In this document: piece by piece, positions 9,494 to 17,961 of the stretch
Position numbering within the stretch: position 1 is the stretch's first letter
How the letters are laid out: each line of letters begins with the position of its first letter
Assembly: GCA_021787595.1 (NCBI GenBank)
Contig: JAJYLQ010000029.1
Location: forward strand, 1-41,385
Origin: Chloroflexota bacterium
Lineage (GTDB): Bacteria > Chloroflexota > Anaerolineae > Anaerolineales > Villigracilaceae
DNA length: 41,385 nucleotides
Direction: 5' to 3'
The notes under the pieces: generated by a model
What the model saw: only the letters and a program-made list of their open reading frames with translations
The model's database searches: none
Told to the model about the DNA's origin: nothing
Program-made: the position numbers and the translations under genes

Positions 9494-11037
9494 TTCGTCG
9501 TTATTTCTTAGTTCTATTAGCTGTATTTGGAATCGTTTTTTATTTTGTTGTTCCTACGCGTGTACGGGCGCAGCAATGTGGCAATACCACTAATTGCACT
9601 GGGACGTTAGTGAATTGTACTTGTACAACATATAGTACTTGTTGGAATGGAACAGTTTATTATACATGCTCTTCGCCATCTCAAGGACTTTGTTGTCAGG
9701 TCTCTACAAATCTTGGAAACTGCGTGTACTGTGACAATACCGGCACCTGCTATTACAACGGCTGTCCGGTTAGTGGTGGTGGAGGTGGGGGTGGTGGCGG
9801 CGCGACGAATACGCCTACGCCGACCAATACGACGCCGGCGACGTTGACTGCCGTAGCGGTAAAAGTGAACCCAAGTGACACTTCATGTACGGCTATTGCT
9901 TCGCAGGTTGCTGCAGGAGACACGAGCCTTTCCGGGACGGTATTCGGATTCACCGTAAATCCGCCCGCGCCGCAAACGCAAAGCGGCGCAACACCCGTTT
10001 CCTGGTCCGTAAGCCCCGGCACATACACACTTACGGCTTTACCGCCGAGCGCGAACTATGTCGTGCAGAATGAGTGTGAGTATCAAAACGGAACGCTTGT
10101 CGGTTTGGGGTGGGGAGCGTATGTATACGGAGGAGAAAATGTTTCCTGGCAAATCGGCTATACCTACGGCACCGCGTGGGCGCAGACCGAGGGCGGGGAT
10201 GCGTATGCCTCCGGCATAATGCGTAGCTACATTCCCCTGGTAACACCCCGCGTGTTTAACCTCAATGGATCCGGCGGATACCCGGGAGCGGTTATTTACG
10301 GTACGGATTATGATTTTGATCCGGCATCGAGTTCTAAAGGTCCCACTCTTGTTTCCTCTACCAACTGGCTGGTGAATGCTACACTGACGACGACGGATTA
10401 TTACCAGGTGTTTTATAACCGGTTTGGGGCGCCAACGACCGCAACCACGGCTGCGCCGTTTAACAATCTTGCCGGGGTGACGATGCCGGCTTCAAACTGT
10501 TCGTCTACTTCCTGTACCCCCTACTACGTGGTCGGCGATATGACAACAAGCGGCACCTGGTCGGTCGGAAACGGCGAAAGCATTGTTATCCTTGTGGATG
10601 GTAACCTTAGGATAGACGGACCGATTCAAACCGCTGAGCCAACAACAACGCAGCCGGGCGGGTTTATCGCGTTTATTGTCCACGGCAACATTACGGTGGC
10701 AAATACGGTAGGAACTGCGTATAACTCAACCGCCGATCAGGTGGACGGCGTGTATATCGCTACTACCGCGACCCAAACCGGCACGTTTGATAGCGGCTAT
10801 TCAACCGCGGCGGGAACGGCCAGGTTTGTGGGGAAAGGCATGCTCAATGCTGGCAAATCGCAGGCGAACGCGATTTACGTCTTCTCCAAAACCTCAATCG
10901 CCTTCTTCAATCGTTCCAGTGATTTTTCTTTTCCAAGCCCCACCCTTCCCTCCCCAAATACGACAATGAAAATTATGAATCCGCATCCAAAGATTGGATT
11001 GTCGTATTTGGGGAGGGTGTCACGTAGTGACGGGTAG
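9490..11037 (+). CDS. Exported Cys-rich protein with Gly and Thr/Pro linker; C terminus chimeric and probably truncated
   Basis: The frame encodes 515 residues. A signal peptide (1-27, ending VRA) precedes a Cys-rich segment with twelve cysteines between 30 and 92, a run of nine glycines (96-104), a short Thr/Pro linker and a large beta-rich domain with segments such as VLVDGNLRIDG and GGFIAFIVHGNI. I recall similar domains in surface proteins of CPR bacteria and Anaerolineae, where a longer C-terminal region follows. Here the native sequence seems to stop near residue 460: bases 10875-10935 are the antisense of a gltX 3' end, and the last 34 or so residues are encoded by a dispersed repeat. 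The final stop is therefore accidental and the protein is probably non-native at its end. It overlaps the preceding gene by ATGA. Confidence 0.55.
   Translation: MIRRYFLVLLAVFGIVFYFVVPTRVRAQQCGNTTNCTGTLVNCTCTTYSTCWNGTVYYTCSSPSQGLCCQVSTNLGNCVYCDNTGTCYYNGCPVSGGGGGGGGGATNTPTPTNTTPATLTAVAVKVNPSDTSCTAIASQVAAGDTSLSGTVFGFTVNPPAPQTQSGATPVSWSVSPGTYTLTALPPSANYVVQNECEYQNGTLVGLGWGAYVYGGENVSWQIGYTYGTAWAQTEGGDAYASGIMRSYIPLVTPRVFNLNGSGGYPGAVIYGTDYDFDPASSSKGPTLVSSTNWLVNATLTTTDYYQVFYNRFGAPTTATTAAPFNNLAGVTMPASNCSSTSCTPYYVVGDMTTSGTWSVGNGESIVILVDGNLRIDGPIQTAEPTTTQPGGFIAFIVHGNITVANTVGTAYNSTADQVDGVYIATTATQTGTFDSGYSTAAGTARFVGKGMLNAGKSQANAIYVFSKTSIAFFNRSSDFSFPSPTLPSPNTTMKIMNPHPKIGLSYLGRVSRSDG
10875..10935 (-). pseudogene. 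Relic of the 3' end of a second gltX allele
   Basis: On the minus strand this stretch encodes GKEKSLERLKKAIEVLEKT followed by a TAA stop (10877-10875). The present GltX ends GKEKSLERLKKAIEILEGM. Over 10885-10934 against 11058-11107 the DNA matches at 45 of 50 bases; four of the five differences are synonymous and the fifth is Val/Ile. That pattern shows divergence while still a working gene, not decay after local duplication. The relic is cut at its 5' side by the repeat starting at 10936. Confidence 0.8.
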
Positions 11038-11041
11038 GGCT
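10936..11041. repeat. 106-bp palindromic repeat, copy A (3' side of gltX)
   Basis: AGCCCCACCCTTCCCTCCCC at the left and GGGTAGGGCT at the right are imperfect inverted ends, and CAAATACGACAAT pairs with ATTGTCGTATTTG inside. A closely similar 105-bp copy lies at 12580-12684, on the other side of gltX. The repeat supplies the stop codon of the Cys-rich protein frame. Confidence 0.75.
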
Positions 11042-11047
11042 GAGGGT

Positions 11048-12535
11048 TTACATTCCCTCCAAAATCTCAATCGCCTTCTTCAATCGCTCCAACGATTTTT
11101 CTTTCCCGATGATTTCCACGCTTTCGAATAATGGTGGGCTGACCTTTTGTCCCGTAGTGGCTACGCGCAAGATACCAAAAACTTGATTCGCACTCAAACC
11201 CGATTGTTCCACGTAAGCGCGCATCGGCGGCTCGGTAGTTTGATGAGTCAAATCAGGCAACGCTGAAAGGATTTCATACGTCTTGCGAGCGATGGCCGCG
11301 GATCGTTTTGCGTCCAAGCCTTTTGCGATCAATTCATCCGGATTTGGCTCGACAACATCCTTGAAGAAAAATCCTGCAAACGGAATACAATCGTCCAAGG
11401 TGACGAGGCGCTCGCGAATCAACGGGACGATCTTTATCAGCACGTCATCTTTAACGGAATAACCCGCCTCAACGAAGAAAGGCTTGATGCGCGCGGCCAG
11501 CTCCGGGTCCGGCAAGAGGCGGATGTGAGTCCCGTTGAAATGATCCAGCTTCTGGAAGTTGATCGCGGCGGGAGATGCGGTCAATTTGTCCAGCTCAAAG
11601 CGTTCGACCATTTGATCCAGAGTCATGACGTCATCCTCTGGCACGCCCCACCCCATCAACGCGATCCAATTCAATATGCCTTCAGGGATATAACCCAGTT
11701 CCTTCAAATCCTTGATGAAAATCGAGTGATCTCCCTTGGCTGCTTCAGACGTGTCGCGCTTGCTCATCTTGCCTTTTCCCTCAGGCTTGCGGAATACGGA
11801 AAGATGCACCCATACCGGTTCTTCCCAACCAAACGCTCTGATAATCATGACATGCAGCGGAAAAGTTGATTGCCATTCCAGGCCGCGAATGACATGCGTG
11901 ATCTGCATCAAGTGGTCATCCACCATTGCCGCCAGATGATATGTGGGCAGGCCATCGGATTTCAAAATGACATAATCATCAACGTTCCGGTTCTCAATGA
12001 CGATGTCACCGCGCAAAAGATCATGAGCGGTCGTCGAGCCATCCTTTGGCACCTTGAAGCGAATGACATATTTCTCGCCATTTGCCGCGCGCCGCGCAGC
12101 CTCATCAGGACCGAGTTTTCGGCACGTTCCATCATAATGAGGGTTCTCTTTTTTTCTTTGCTGTTCTTCGCGCACGCGTGCGAGTCTCTCCGGCGTGCAG
12201 AAACATGGAAAGGCATAACCTTTATCCACCAGCAGTTGGGCATGTTCACGATAGGCCTCGCGGCGTTCGGTTTGCCGATAAGGTCCATAATCACCGCCGA
12301 CGCCCGGACCTTCATCCAATTCCAACCCCAGCCAATTTAAGCCATCTAGGATCTCCTGTTCGGCTTCGGGGACATACCGTTTCTGGTCCGTATCTTCTAT
12401 TCGCAAGATAAACTTTCCACCGGTGCGACGGGCAAAAAGATAGTTATATAACGCCGTCCGGGCACCGCCCAGGTGCATATGGCCGGTCGGCGATGGCGCA
12501 AAGCGCACACGCGCGGGTTTGTTGTAATCAGTCAT
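11048..12535 (-). CDS. gltX: Glutamyl-tRNA synthetase
   Basis: The 495-residue class I synthetase attaches glutamate to tRNA-Glu, feeding translation and tetrapyrrole synthesis. Visible motifs are RFAPSPTGHMHLGG (10-24, the HIGH-type motif as HLGG), ILRIEDTDQKR, and GKMSKRDTSEAAKGD (the KMSKS loop). The C-terminal helical domain reads the anticodon. Length is normal. The ATG at 12535 is chosen because GGAGAAAGG precedes it; an upstream in-frame TTG at 12550 lies over that ribosome-binding site. The gene is bracketed by two copies of a dispersed repeat, and a relic of a different gltX allele sits just beyond one of them, so it may have been exchanged by recombination. Confidence 0.96.
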   Translation of the reverse strand: MTDYNKPARVRFAPSPTGHMHLGGARTALYNYLFARRTGGKFILRIEDTDQKRYVPEAEQEILDGLNWLGLELDEGPGVGGDYGPYRQTERREAYREHAQLLVDKGYAFPCFCTPERLARVREEQQRKKENPHYDGTCRKLGPDEAARRAANGEKYVIRFKVPKDGSTTAHDLLRGDIVIENRNVDDYVILKSDGLPTYHLAAMVDDHLMQITHVIRGLEWQSTFPLHVMIIRAFGWEEPVWVHLSVFRKPEGKGKMSKRDTSEAAKGDHSIFIKDLKELGYIPEGILNWIALMGWGVPEDDVMTLDQMVERFELDKLTASPAAINFQKLDHFNGTHIRLLPDPELAARIKPFFVEAGYSVKDDVLIKIVPLIRERLVTLDDCIPFAGFFFKDVVEPNPDELIAKGLDAKRSAAIARKTYEILSALPDLTHQTTEPPMRAYVEQSGLSANQVFGILRVATTGQKVSPPLFESVEIIGKEKSLERLKKAIEILEGM

Positions 12536-12579
12536 GAAACCTTTCTCCAAAGATATTCAATGTAATCTTAGTTGCAACC

Positions 12580-12684
12580 GCCCCTCCCTTCCCTCCCCAA
12601 ATACGACGAAGAAAATTTTGAATCCGCATTCGATGATTAAATCGTCGGATTTGGGGAGAGTGTCCCGAAGGGACGGGTGGGGCT
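12580..12684. repeat. 105-bp palindromic repeat, copy B (5' side of gltX)
   Basis: It has the same structure as the copy at 10936-11041: CCTTCCCTCCCCAAATACGA at the left, TCGGATTTGGGGAGAGTG and GGGTGGGGCT at the right, with several compensating changes. Its end overlaps the rodA stop codon by two bases. It could act as a terminator for the rodA transcript and carries the start of the gltX leader. Confidence 0.7.
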
Positions 12685-13780
12685 AGAATTCCAACTCTTT
12701 GTGGCGCATCACGACGCTTTCCACAAGTCCCACGCCGATCATCAACGACATCAAGCCCGAACCGCCGTAACTGATGAACGGCAGCGGCAATCCCGATACC
12801 GGGATCAGATTCAAATTCACCGCGATGTTCGCCGCGCCCTGGAAGAACAACAGGATCGTCACGCCCATCGCGATCATCGCGCCCGAAACGTCCCGCGCTT
12901 TCTGCGCGGCGCGAATGCAGCGCCAGATGATGAACGCCTCGATCAGGATGATGATGATCGCGCCGATAATTCCGAACTCTTCGGCAGTCGCCGAAAAGAT
13001 GAAGTCCGTCTGGCGGACCTTCAAAAAACGCAATTGAGTCTGCGTCCCGTGACCGTAGCCTTCGCCGAACAATCCGCCGGAGCCGATCGCGATCAACGCC
13101 TGCTGGACATTGTAGACCGCGCCCTGCCGGGCAGTTTGGTCGGGCTGGACAAAGTTGAGAACGCGCGCCTGCTGATACGGCTGCAGGAAGCGAAAGCCAA
13201 CGACAGCCACGACCAGAAAAACCAGACCCAGCACAACGATCTGCCTGATCCGCACGCCGCTCATCCAAACCAGGCCCGCCCAGATCACCATGGACACGAT
13301 CACGTTGGACAGGTTCGGCTGGAGCAAAATCCAAATCACCAGCCCCCACACCCATAACAGGCTTTTTATCAACCACTTTAGATCGCGCGGATCGTTCTGA
13401 CTCTTTTCGAAATACCGCGCCAGCACCAGAATGATCACGATCTTCGCAAATTCAGTCGGCTGCACATACAGCGTGCCGACCTGGAACCAGCGCTGCGCGC
13501 CAAATGCTGCCTGTCCAAGTCCGGACAACGCCATGAGAAAAACCATGACGCCGATGTAAATCGGCCAATGGATGGAAAGCCAATAACGATAATCAATGCT
13601 GGCAAGAAGCAAAATGACGGCGGACCCAGCCAAGGCAAAATAGGTCTGACGCGTGTCGTAACCGGCCAGCGTCTCATTCCCGGCAATGGCTGAACGGATC
13701 ATCATCGCCCCGAACGCGCTGGCCAGTATCACCGCGCCAAAGAGCAGGAAATCGAAATTACGCCACGAAAGACCGCGCAT
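12683..13780 (-). CDS. rodA: Rod-shape SEDS peptidoglycan polymerase RodA
   Basis: The 365-residue integral membrane protein belongs to the SEDS family (FtsW, RodA, SpoVE) and has about ten membrane helices. RodA polymerises lipid II into glycan strands for side-wall growth, paired with the transpeptidase PBP2. Visible family features are the loop with TQLRFLKVRQTDFIFSA followed by EEFG, and the conserved C-terminal LPFISYGGSG. Its place with mreBCD, mrdA and min genes argues for RodA rather than FtsW. It follows minE by seven bases with no clear ribosome-binding site, so it is probably coupled to minE. Its stop codon overlaps a dispersed repeat. Confidence 0.93.
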   Translation of the reverse strand: MRGLSWRNFDFLLFGAVILASAFGAMMIRSAIAGNETLAGYDTRQTYFALAGSAVILLLASIDYRYWLSIHWPIYIGVMVFLMALSGLGQAAFGAQRWFQVGTLYVQPTEFAKIVIILVLARYFEKSQNDPRDLKWLIKSLLWVWGLVIWILLQPNLSNVIVSMVIWAGLVWMSGVRIRQIVVLGLVFLVVAVVGFRFLQPYQQARVLNFVQPDQTARQGAVYNVQQALIAIGSGGLFGEGYGHGTQTQLRFLKVRQTDFIFSATAEEFGIIGAIIIILIEAFIIWRCIRAAQKARDVSGAMIAMGVTILLFFQGAANIAVNLNLIPVSGLPLPFISYGGSGLMSLMIGVGLVESVVMRHKELEF

Positions 13781-13787
13781 ACTTACT

Positions 13788-14042
13788 CTATCCCGCGCGA
13801 CGGCGTGACACGCTCCTCAATGGGATATCCGCCAGCAGCCGCTGCGTGCGGCCGTCGTGTTCCAACTGGATCTGCACGGCATCCGGATCAATTTCGACGT
13901 GGCGCGAAATGACAGCCAGGAGTTCATCTTTGAGCGCGGTCATCTCCGCCGGAGTCAAAGCCGTGCGGTCATGGATCAGCACCAACTGCAAACGTTCCTT
14001 CGCGCTTTCCGCGCTGGGCTTGCGTCCAAACCACTTCATCAT
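13788..14042 (-). CDS. minE: Cell division topological specificity factor MinE
   Basis: The 84-residue protein has the MinE layout: an N-terminal amphipathic membrane-binding start (MMKWFGRK), the MinD-binding segment ERLQLVLIHDR, and a C-terminal dimerisation domain containing EIDPDAVQIQLEHDG. MinE stimulates the MinD ATPase and drives pole-to-pole oscillation that keeps the division ring at mid-cell. The ATG at 14042 overlaps the minD stop codon (ATGATGA) and is preceded by GGAGG, so it is chosen over an in-frame extension to 14081. It lies between minD and rodA in one transcription unit. Confidence 0.92.
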   Translation of the reverse strand: MMKWFGRKPSAESAKERLQLVLIHDRTALTPAEMTALKDELLAVISRHVEIDPDAVQIQLEHDGRTQRLLADIPLRSVSRRRAG

Positions 14043-14842
14043 GCTTTCCTCCCTCCAGCCATCTTTTGGATGCGGTCCCACAGGCCGTCCTGTCTGCCAA
14101 ATTCCATGAGCGGAATATCCTCGCCCCTGATGCGTTTGGCGATATTGCGAAAGGCCTGCCCGGCGCGGCTCTTCGGGTCCTGGGCAACCGGAGCGCCCCG
14201 ATTCGAGCTGACAATGACGCCCTCGTCTTCGGGCACAATTCCCACCAACTGAATGCCAAGCAAATCCAGCACGTCATTTGCGGAAAGCATGTCATGCTGT
14301 TTTACCAGAACGGGATTCAAGCGGTTGATGATCAAACCCGTCTGACGTTTTTCCTCCGCTTCAAGGATGCCCACCACGCGGTCCGCGTCGCGCACCGCGG
14401 AGACTTCGGGATTGGTCACCACCAGGACGCGGTCAGCGGGTGCGATGGCGTTGCGGAAGCCGCGTTCGATGCCCGCCGGGGAATCGATCAGGATGAAATC
14501 AACTTCGGGACGAAGCTCGTTGCACAGGCGCGTCATGTCGGACGGCGAGACCGCATTCTTGTCCCGCGTTTGGGCCGCCGGGATCAGGTATAACTCAGTC
14601 AAATGTTTATCGCGGATCATGGCCTGCCGCAGTTTGCAGCGTCCTTCGATCACATCCACAATATCGTAGACGATGCGGTTCTCCAATCCCATGACGACAT
14701 CCAGATTACGCAGGCCGATGTCGCCGTCAATGCAGACAACTTTTGCGCCGTCCGCCGCCAGGGCCACAGCAAGATTTGCAACGGTCGTCGTCTTGCCAAC
14801 GCCGCCTTTTCCGGATGAGATCGTAATCACATGAGCTGTCAT
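14039..14842 (-). CDS. minD: Septum site-determining ATPase MinD
   Basis: The 267-residue protein is a ParA/MinD-type P-loop ATPase that dimerises on the membrane, recruits MinC and is released by MinE. The deviant Walker A motif KGGVGKT is at 12-18, the second switch includes DFILIDSPAGIE, and the C terminus (FGRQDGLWDRIQKM) can form the amphipathic membrane-targeting helix typical of MinD. Length matches the family. It lies three bases after minC and overlaps minE. Confidence 0.96.
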   Translation of the reverse strand: MTAHVITISSGKGGVGKTTTVANLAVALAADGAKVVCIDGDIGLRNLDVVMGLENRIVYDIVDVIEGRCKLRQAMIRDKHLTELYLIPAAQTRDKNAVSPSDMTRLCNELRPEVDFILIDSPAGIERGFRNAIAPADRVLVVTNPEVSAVRDADRVVGILEAEEKRQTGLIINRLNPVLVKQHDMLSANDVLDLLGIQLVGIVPEDEGVIVSSNRGAPVAQDPKSRAGQAFRNIAKRIRGEDIPLMEFGRQDGLWDRIQKMAGGRKA

Positions 14843-14845
14843 GGG

Positions 14846-15535
14846 TTATCCTGTGTTTCCCGGCTGCCAGGGTTCGATGATGACTCTCTGGTCTTGAATA
14901 AAAGCCATTTCGGGCGTACCGGTCTCTTTCCGACCTGCGACATTCATCGCATCTCCCGCGATCTGCAAACGCATTGGCAGCAAATCGAGCGCACACACGA
15001 CCGCACGTTCGTTCCCTTTCGATCCGGCATGGACAGCGCCGCGCAATCGGCCCCACACAATGATATTTCCTTCAGCAACAATTTCCGCGCCGGGATTTAC
15101 GTCTCCCAAAACCACAACATGACTCTCGAATTCGATCCGCGTACCGGAACGAAGAGTCCGGTTCACAAAAAGCGCGGTTTCCTCGCCGAGGTCCTGAACC
15201 GCGAATTGACGCGTATCTTCGGGCCGCGGTTTGGAGATTCGAGTTGCCAAACCGAGAAGCTGAGCCGTATTTTCCGTTGTCGGCGATTCGCTGATCACGG
15301 CCCATAACGAAACATTCCGTTCGGAAAGGCGGTCGCGCAGCTCAACCAATTCATTGACTTTGACGATCTGCGTGCCGACATCCAGCGCGAGGCGCGCACC
15401 CTGGAAGAAGGCCTGGCGCGCATCGATCTGTGACAATAGTGCGGCGCGCTGTTCCTCCCACGGCGCCTCGGCAATGGAAACCAGCAGGCTGTCCCGCAAT
15501 CCTTTGATCTGAATCAGGGTATCTATTTCGTCCAT
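14846..15535 (-). CDS. minC: Septum site-determining protein MinC
   Basis: The 229-residue protein inhibits FtsZ ring assembly away from mid-cell. The N-terminal domain (about 1-110) is divergent, as usual for MinC. The C-terminal domain is the clear signature, a beta-helix with repeats such as VVVLGDVNPGAEIVAEGNI and IIVWGRLRGAVHAG, which binds MinD. The ATG at 15535 (MDEIDTL) is chosen because an in-frame ATG at 15568 lies upstream of a TATAAT box that should promote this gene. No strong ribosome-binding site precedes it, and the leader would be only about eight bases. It heads the minCDE-rodA unit. Confidence 0.9.
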   Translation of the reverse strand: MDEIDTLIQIKGLRDSLLVSIAEAPWEEQRAALLSQIDARQAFFQGARLALDVGTQIVKVNELVELRDRLSERNVSLWAVISESPTTENTAQLLGLATRISKPRPEDTRQFAVQDLGEETALFVNRTLRSGTRIEFESHVVVLGDVNPGAEIVAEGNIIVWGRLRGAVHAGSKGNERAVVCALDLLPMRLQIAGDAMNVAGRKETGTPEMAFIQDQRVIIEPWQPGNTG

Positions 15536-15550
15536 CGGCAATTGCGACAG

Positions 15551-15559
15551 ATTATAGCA
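15551..15559 (-). promoter_or_regulatory. Extended -10 promoter before minC
   Basis: On the minus strand the sequence reads TGCTATAAT, an ideal extended -10. The 15 bases from its end to the ATG at 15535 imply a near-leaderless transcript. No good -35 is visible. Confidence 0.5.
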
Positions 15560-15620
15560 TGTGCTCACCTGCTCCCGCCATAAAAAATCTGGTAATGCTC
15601 AAATTAAAGTAATGTTGTTC

Positions 15621-15647
15621 GTAGCGCAAGATGGCATCTTGCGCTAC
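15621..15647. repeat. Perfect 27-base hairpin with GTAG...CTAC ends
   Basis: GTAGCGCAAGAT and ATCTTGCGCTAC are perfect 12-base arms around a GGC loop. It sits between mrdA and minC. It lacks a following T-run, so it may be an mRNA hairpin or a dispersed palindrome rather than a classical terminator. Hairpins with the same ends lie at 22114-22142 and 38754-38780. Confidence 0.7.
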
Positions 15648-15690
15648 GTCACTTATCACAATACCACTGCCAAAAATCCGTTATGAGTCT

Positions 15691-17961
15691 TTATCCGCCG
15701 CCGGCGTTTGCTTGATCAATGGATTTCAATTCAAAATAGGCCTGCATGACGCGGGCGACAACCGGCGCGGCCACAATCGCGCCCTCGCCGCCGTTATACA
15801 TGAATGCCGCGACAACGATCTCGGGATTCTCGTAAGGAGCATACGCCAAGGTCCATCCGTGCGAGGGCCATTGTCCATACTGGCAGCGATTGGCCGCGAG
15901 CGCCACATCATCGCAGTATTCAGCAGTTCCGGTCTTTCCGGCCACGGCAATGGGCAGCGGGTAGTCCGTTACGAAAGCAGCGTGCAGAGTCCCGCGCGGA
16001 TCAGTAACCGCCATCCGCATTCCCGCCTGCACTTCTTTCACAACGTTGGGAGCGACGGTCTTATATTGGCCGGTCGGGATACAGTTCCCCGCCTCACAGG
16101 TAAAAGTGCCAATTCGCGGATCTTTGGTGATGTCCCATTTCACGTTTGGAACGAATGGCGAGATTTGATAACTCCCGGCAGGCATCTGATTTGCAATCTT
16201 GCCGCTGCCCAGCTCGATCCAATCCTGATGGACATTGCCCTGTGCGTCAACGCTTTGATGAGGCATCCACTGCGTTGAATCGCTCGGGCTGTACCACACC
16301 GTCTGAACGTTGCCTGAGCTATCCGTGACCTGGCGGACAATGGTGGGCTGCATCAACTTGCCGCTATTCGCCATCGTCTCGCCGGACATCAGCACCTGCA
16401 GCGGGGTCGCCAGCACATATCCCTGACCGACTGTTGCAATATAGGTGTCGCCGGTTGACCAGTTCTCGCCCTGCGTAATGCGCTTCCATTTCGGGTCCGG
16501 GATCAGACCGCTGGCCTCACCGGGCAACTCGATCCCGGAAGGCACGCCGTAGCCAAGCGCCCGCGCATATTCTCCGAGCCGGAAAATGCCCAGGCCGCCA
16601 TTGGGAATTTCGGTTCCAAATCCGCCGCCCACTTTATAGAAGCAAACATCGCTGGAATAAGCAATGCAATGATAGAAATCAATCTGTCCGAAGCCTGCCG
16701 GATCCGTATCGTAAATCCAATCCACAAATGGGTGCATGTTGTTCGGCCCGCACGGCTCATTCGGTGTGTATACATTGCACAACTCGATCTGGCCAGGCGC
16801 ATTAATAATCTGATTCGGGCTCGAGATGACTCCTTCGTTCAACACGCCATTGGCAGCGGCGAGCTTGAACGTCGAGCCGGGCGGATATTCACTTTGAATG
16901 GTATTGTTCAGAAGCGGGTGGCGCGGATCCTGACTTAATTGCTGATAGTAGGTATAGGGAATGAAACGCGCCATACGATTGTTTTGATACGTTGGATATG
17001 AAACCATCGCGAGGATCTCGCCGGTTTTTGGATTCATTGCCATGACCACGCCGCTGGAAATGCGAATTTGTCCGGTGTTCCCATAGAAGTAAGTATTCCA
17101 ATAATTGATCTCACGCAGCAGCGATGCTTCCGCGGCTTGCTGAAGGCGCGTATCAATCGTCAGCGTGACATTGTAGCCGGGCTGGGCGGCGACCGGCGGC
17201 TGTAAATTTCGGATTTCCTGACCAGCCACATCAACCTGAACAACGCGCTTGCCATTTTGCCCGGCAAGGACATCTTGAAGCGATAATTCGATTCCGGCAT
17301 AACCGTATTTATCGCGGTTGGCGACAAAGCCTCTCGCAGTCAACTGCGGCTCGAGGATAGCCGGAATTGGGCCAAGATATCCGATCACGTCCGCAGTCAA
17401 AGAGCCGGTCGGATAATCCCGGATTGGATTCACTTCGACGCTCACACCGGGCCAATCCGATTCGTGCTCCTGAACGAGCCGCGCAACATCCTGACTGACA
17501 TCGCATTTGATTTCGACAGGGCTGTACGGAGCCAGCGAATCGCCAAGGTCAACCAATTGGCTGATGCCCGGTCCCCCCACGCACGGCGCATACAATTTGG
17601 CCTGCTCAACTGTTCCGCTGTTCACAGGAATTCCGGTAAGGGTCGAAATGTCGCGATAGATGCGTTGAATATCAGCATTGTCATTCGGAAGGTTAGCCGG
17701 GGTGATCGTGATGTTGTAAGAGGCAATATTGCGAACCAGCACATAACCGTTGCGGTCATAGATGATGCCCCGCGCCGCCGGAATGCTGATCTCCTTTGTG
17801 TAATTGGCAACGGCCGCATCGATCCAATTTCGGCCGCCGAAGACCTGCAGAGACAGAAGTTTTCCAAGCAGGACGACCAGCACAATAAAGATCACGGCAT
17901 AGATCACAAACAACCGCCACGTCTCGAACCGGGACGAACGCGGTACTGCGGGTGAGGTCAT
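15691..17961 (-). CDS. mrdA: Penicillin-binding protein 2, elongasome transpeptidase
   Basis: The 756-residue class B PBP crosslinks side-wall peptidoglycan together with RodA. It has an N-terminal membrane anchor (about 16-40), a dimerisation/pedestal domain beginning ISIPAARGIIYDRNG, and a C-terminal transpeptidase domain with the catalytic S363-T-F-K366 motif, S436-S-D438 and K676-T-G-T679. The ATG at 17961 overlaps the mreD stop codon (ATGA), and the membrane anchor begins just after it; the reading frame stays open upstream but those residues come from antisense mreD. Length is slightly above the usual 600-700 residues, owing to loops with Cys residues in the transpeptidase domain. The gene ends the mreBCD-mrdA operon. 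Confidence 0.94.
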   Translation of the reverse strand: MTSPAVPRSSRFETWRLFVIYAVIFIVLVVLLGKLLSLQVFGGRNWIDAAVANYTKEISIPAARGIIYDRNGYVLVRNIASYNITITPANLPNDNADIQRIYRDISTLTGIPVNSGTVEQAKLYAPCVGGPGISQLVDLGDSLAPYSPVEIKCDVSQDVARLVQEHESDWPGVSVEVNPIRDYPTGSLTADVIGYLGPIPAILEPQLTARGFVANRDKYGYAGIELSLQDVLAGQNGKRVVQVDVAGQEIRNLQPPVAAQPGYNVTLTIDTRLQQAAEASLLREINYWNTYFYGNTGQIRISSGVVMAMNPKTGEILAMVSYPTYQNNRMARFIPYTYYQQLSQDPRHPLLNNTIQSEYPPGSTFKLAAANGVLNEGVISSPNQIINAPGQIELCNVYTPNEPCGPNNMHPFVDWIYDTDPAGFGQIDFYHCIAYSSDVCFYKVGGGFGTEIPNGGLGIFRLGEYARALGYGVPSGIELPGEASGLIPDPKWKRITQGENWSTGDTYIATVGQGYVLATPLQVLMSGETMANSGKLMQPTIVRQVTDSSGNVQTVWYSPSDSTQWMPHQSVDAQGNVHQDWIELGSGKIANQMPAGSYQISPFVPNVKWDITKDPRIGTFTCEAGNCIPTGQYKTVAPNVVKEVQAGMRMAVTDPRGTLHAAFVTDYPLPIAVAGKTGTAEYCDDVALAANRCQYGQWPSHGWTLAYAPYENPEIVVAAFMYNGGEGAIVAAPVVARVMQAYFELKSIDQANAGGG

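Noticed and set aside
12677-13357. 226-codon frame rich in His, Asp and Gln opposite rodA
   Set aside because: It is the antisense of the RodA membrane helices, with no start signal; the composition is a reading-frame artefact.
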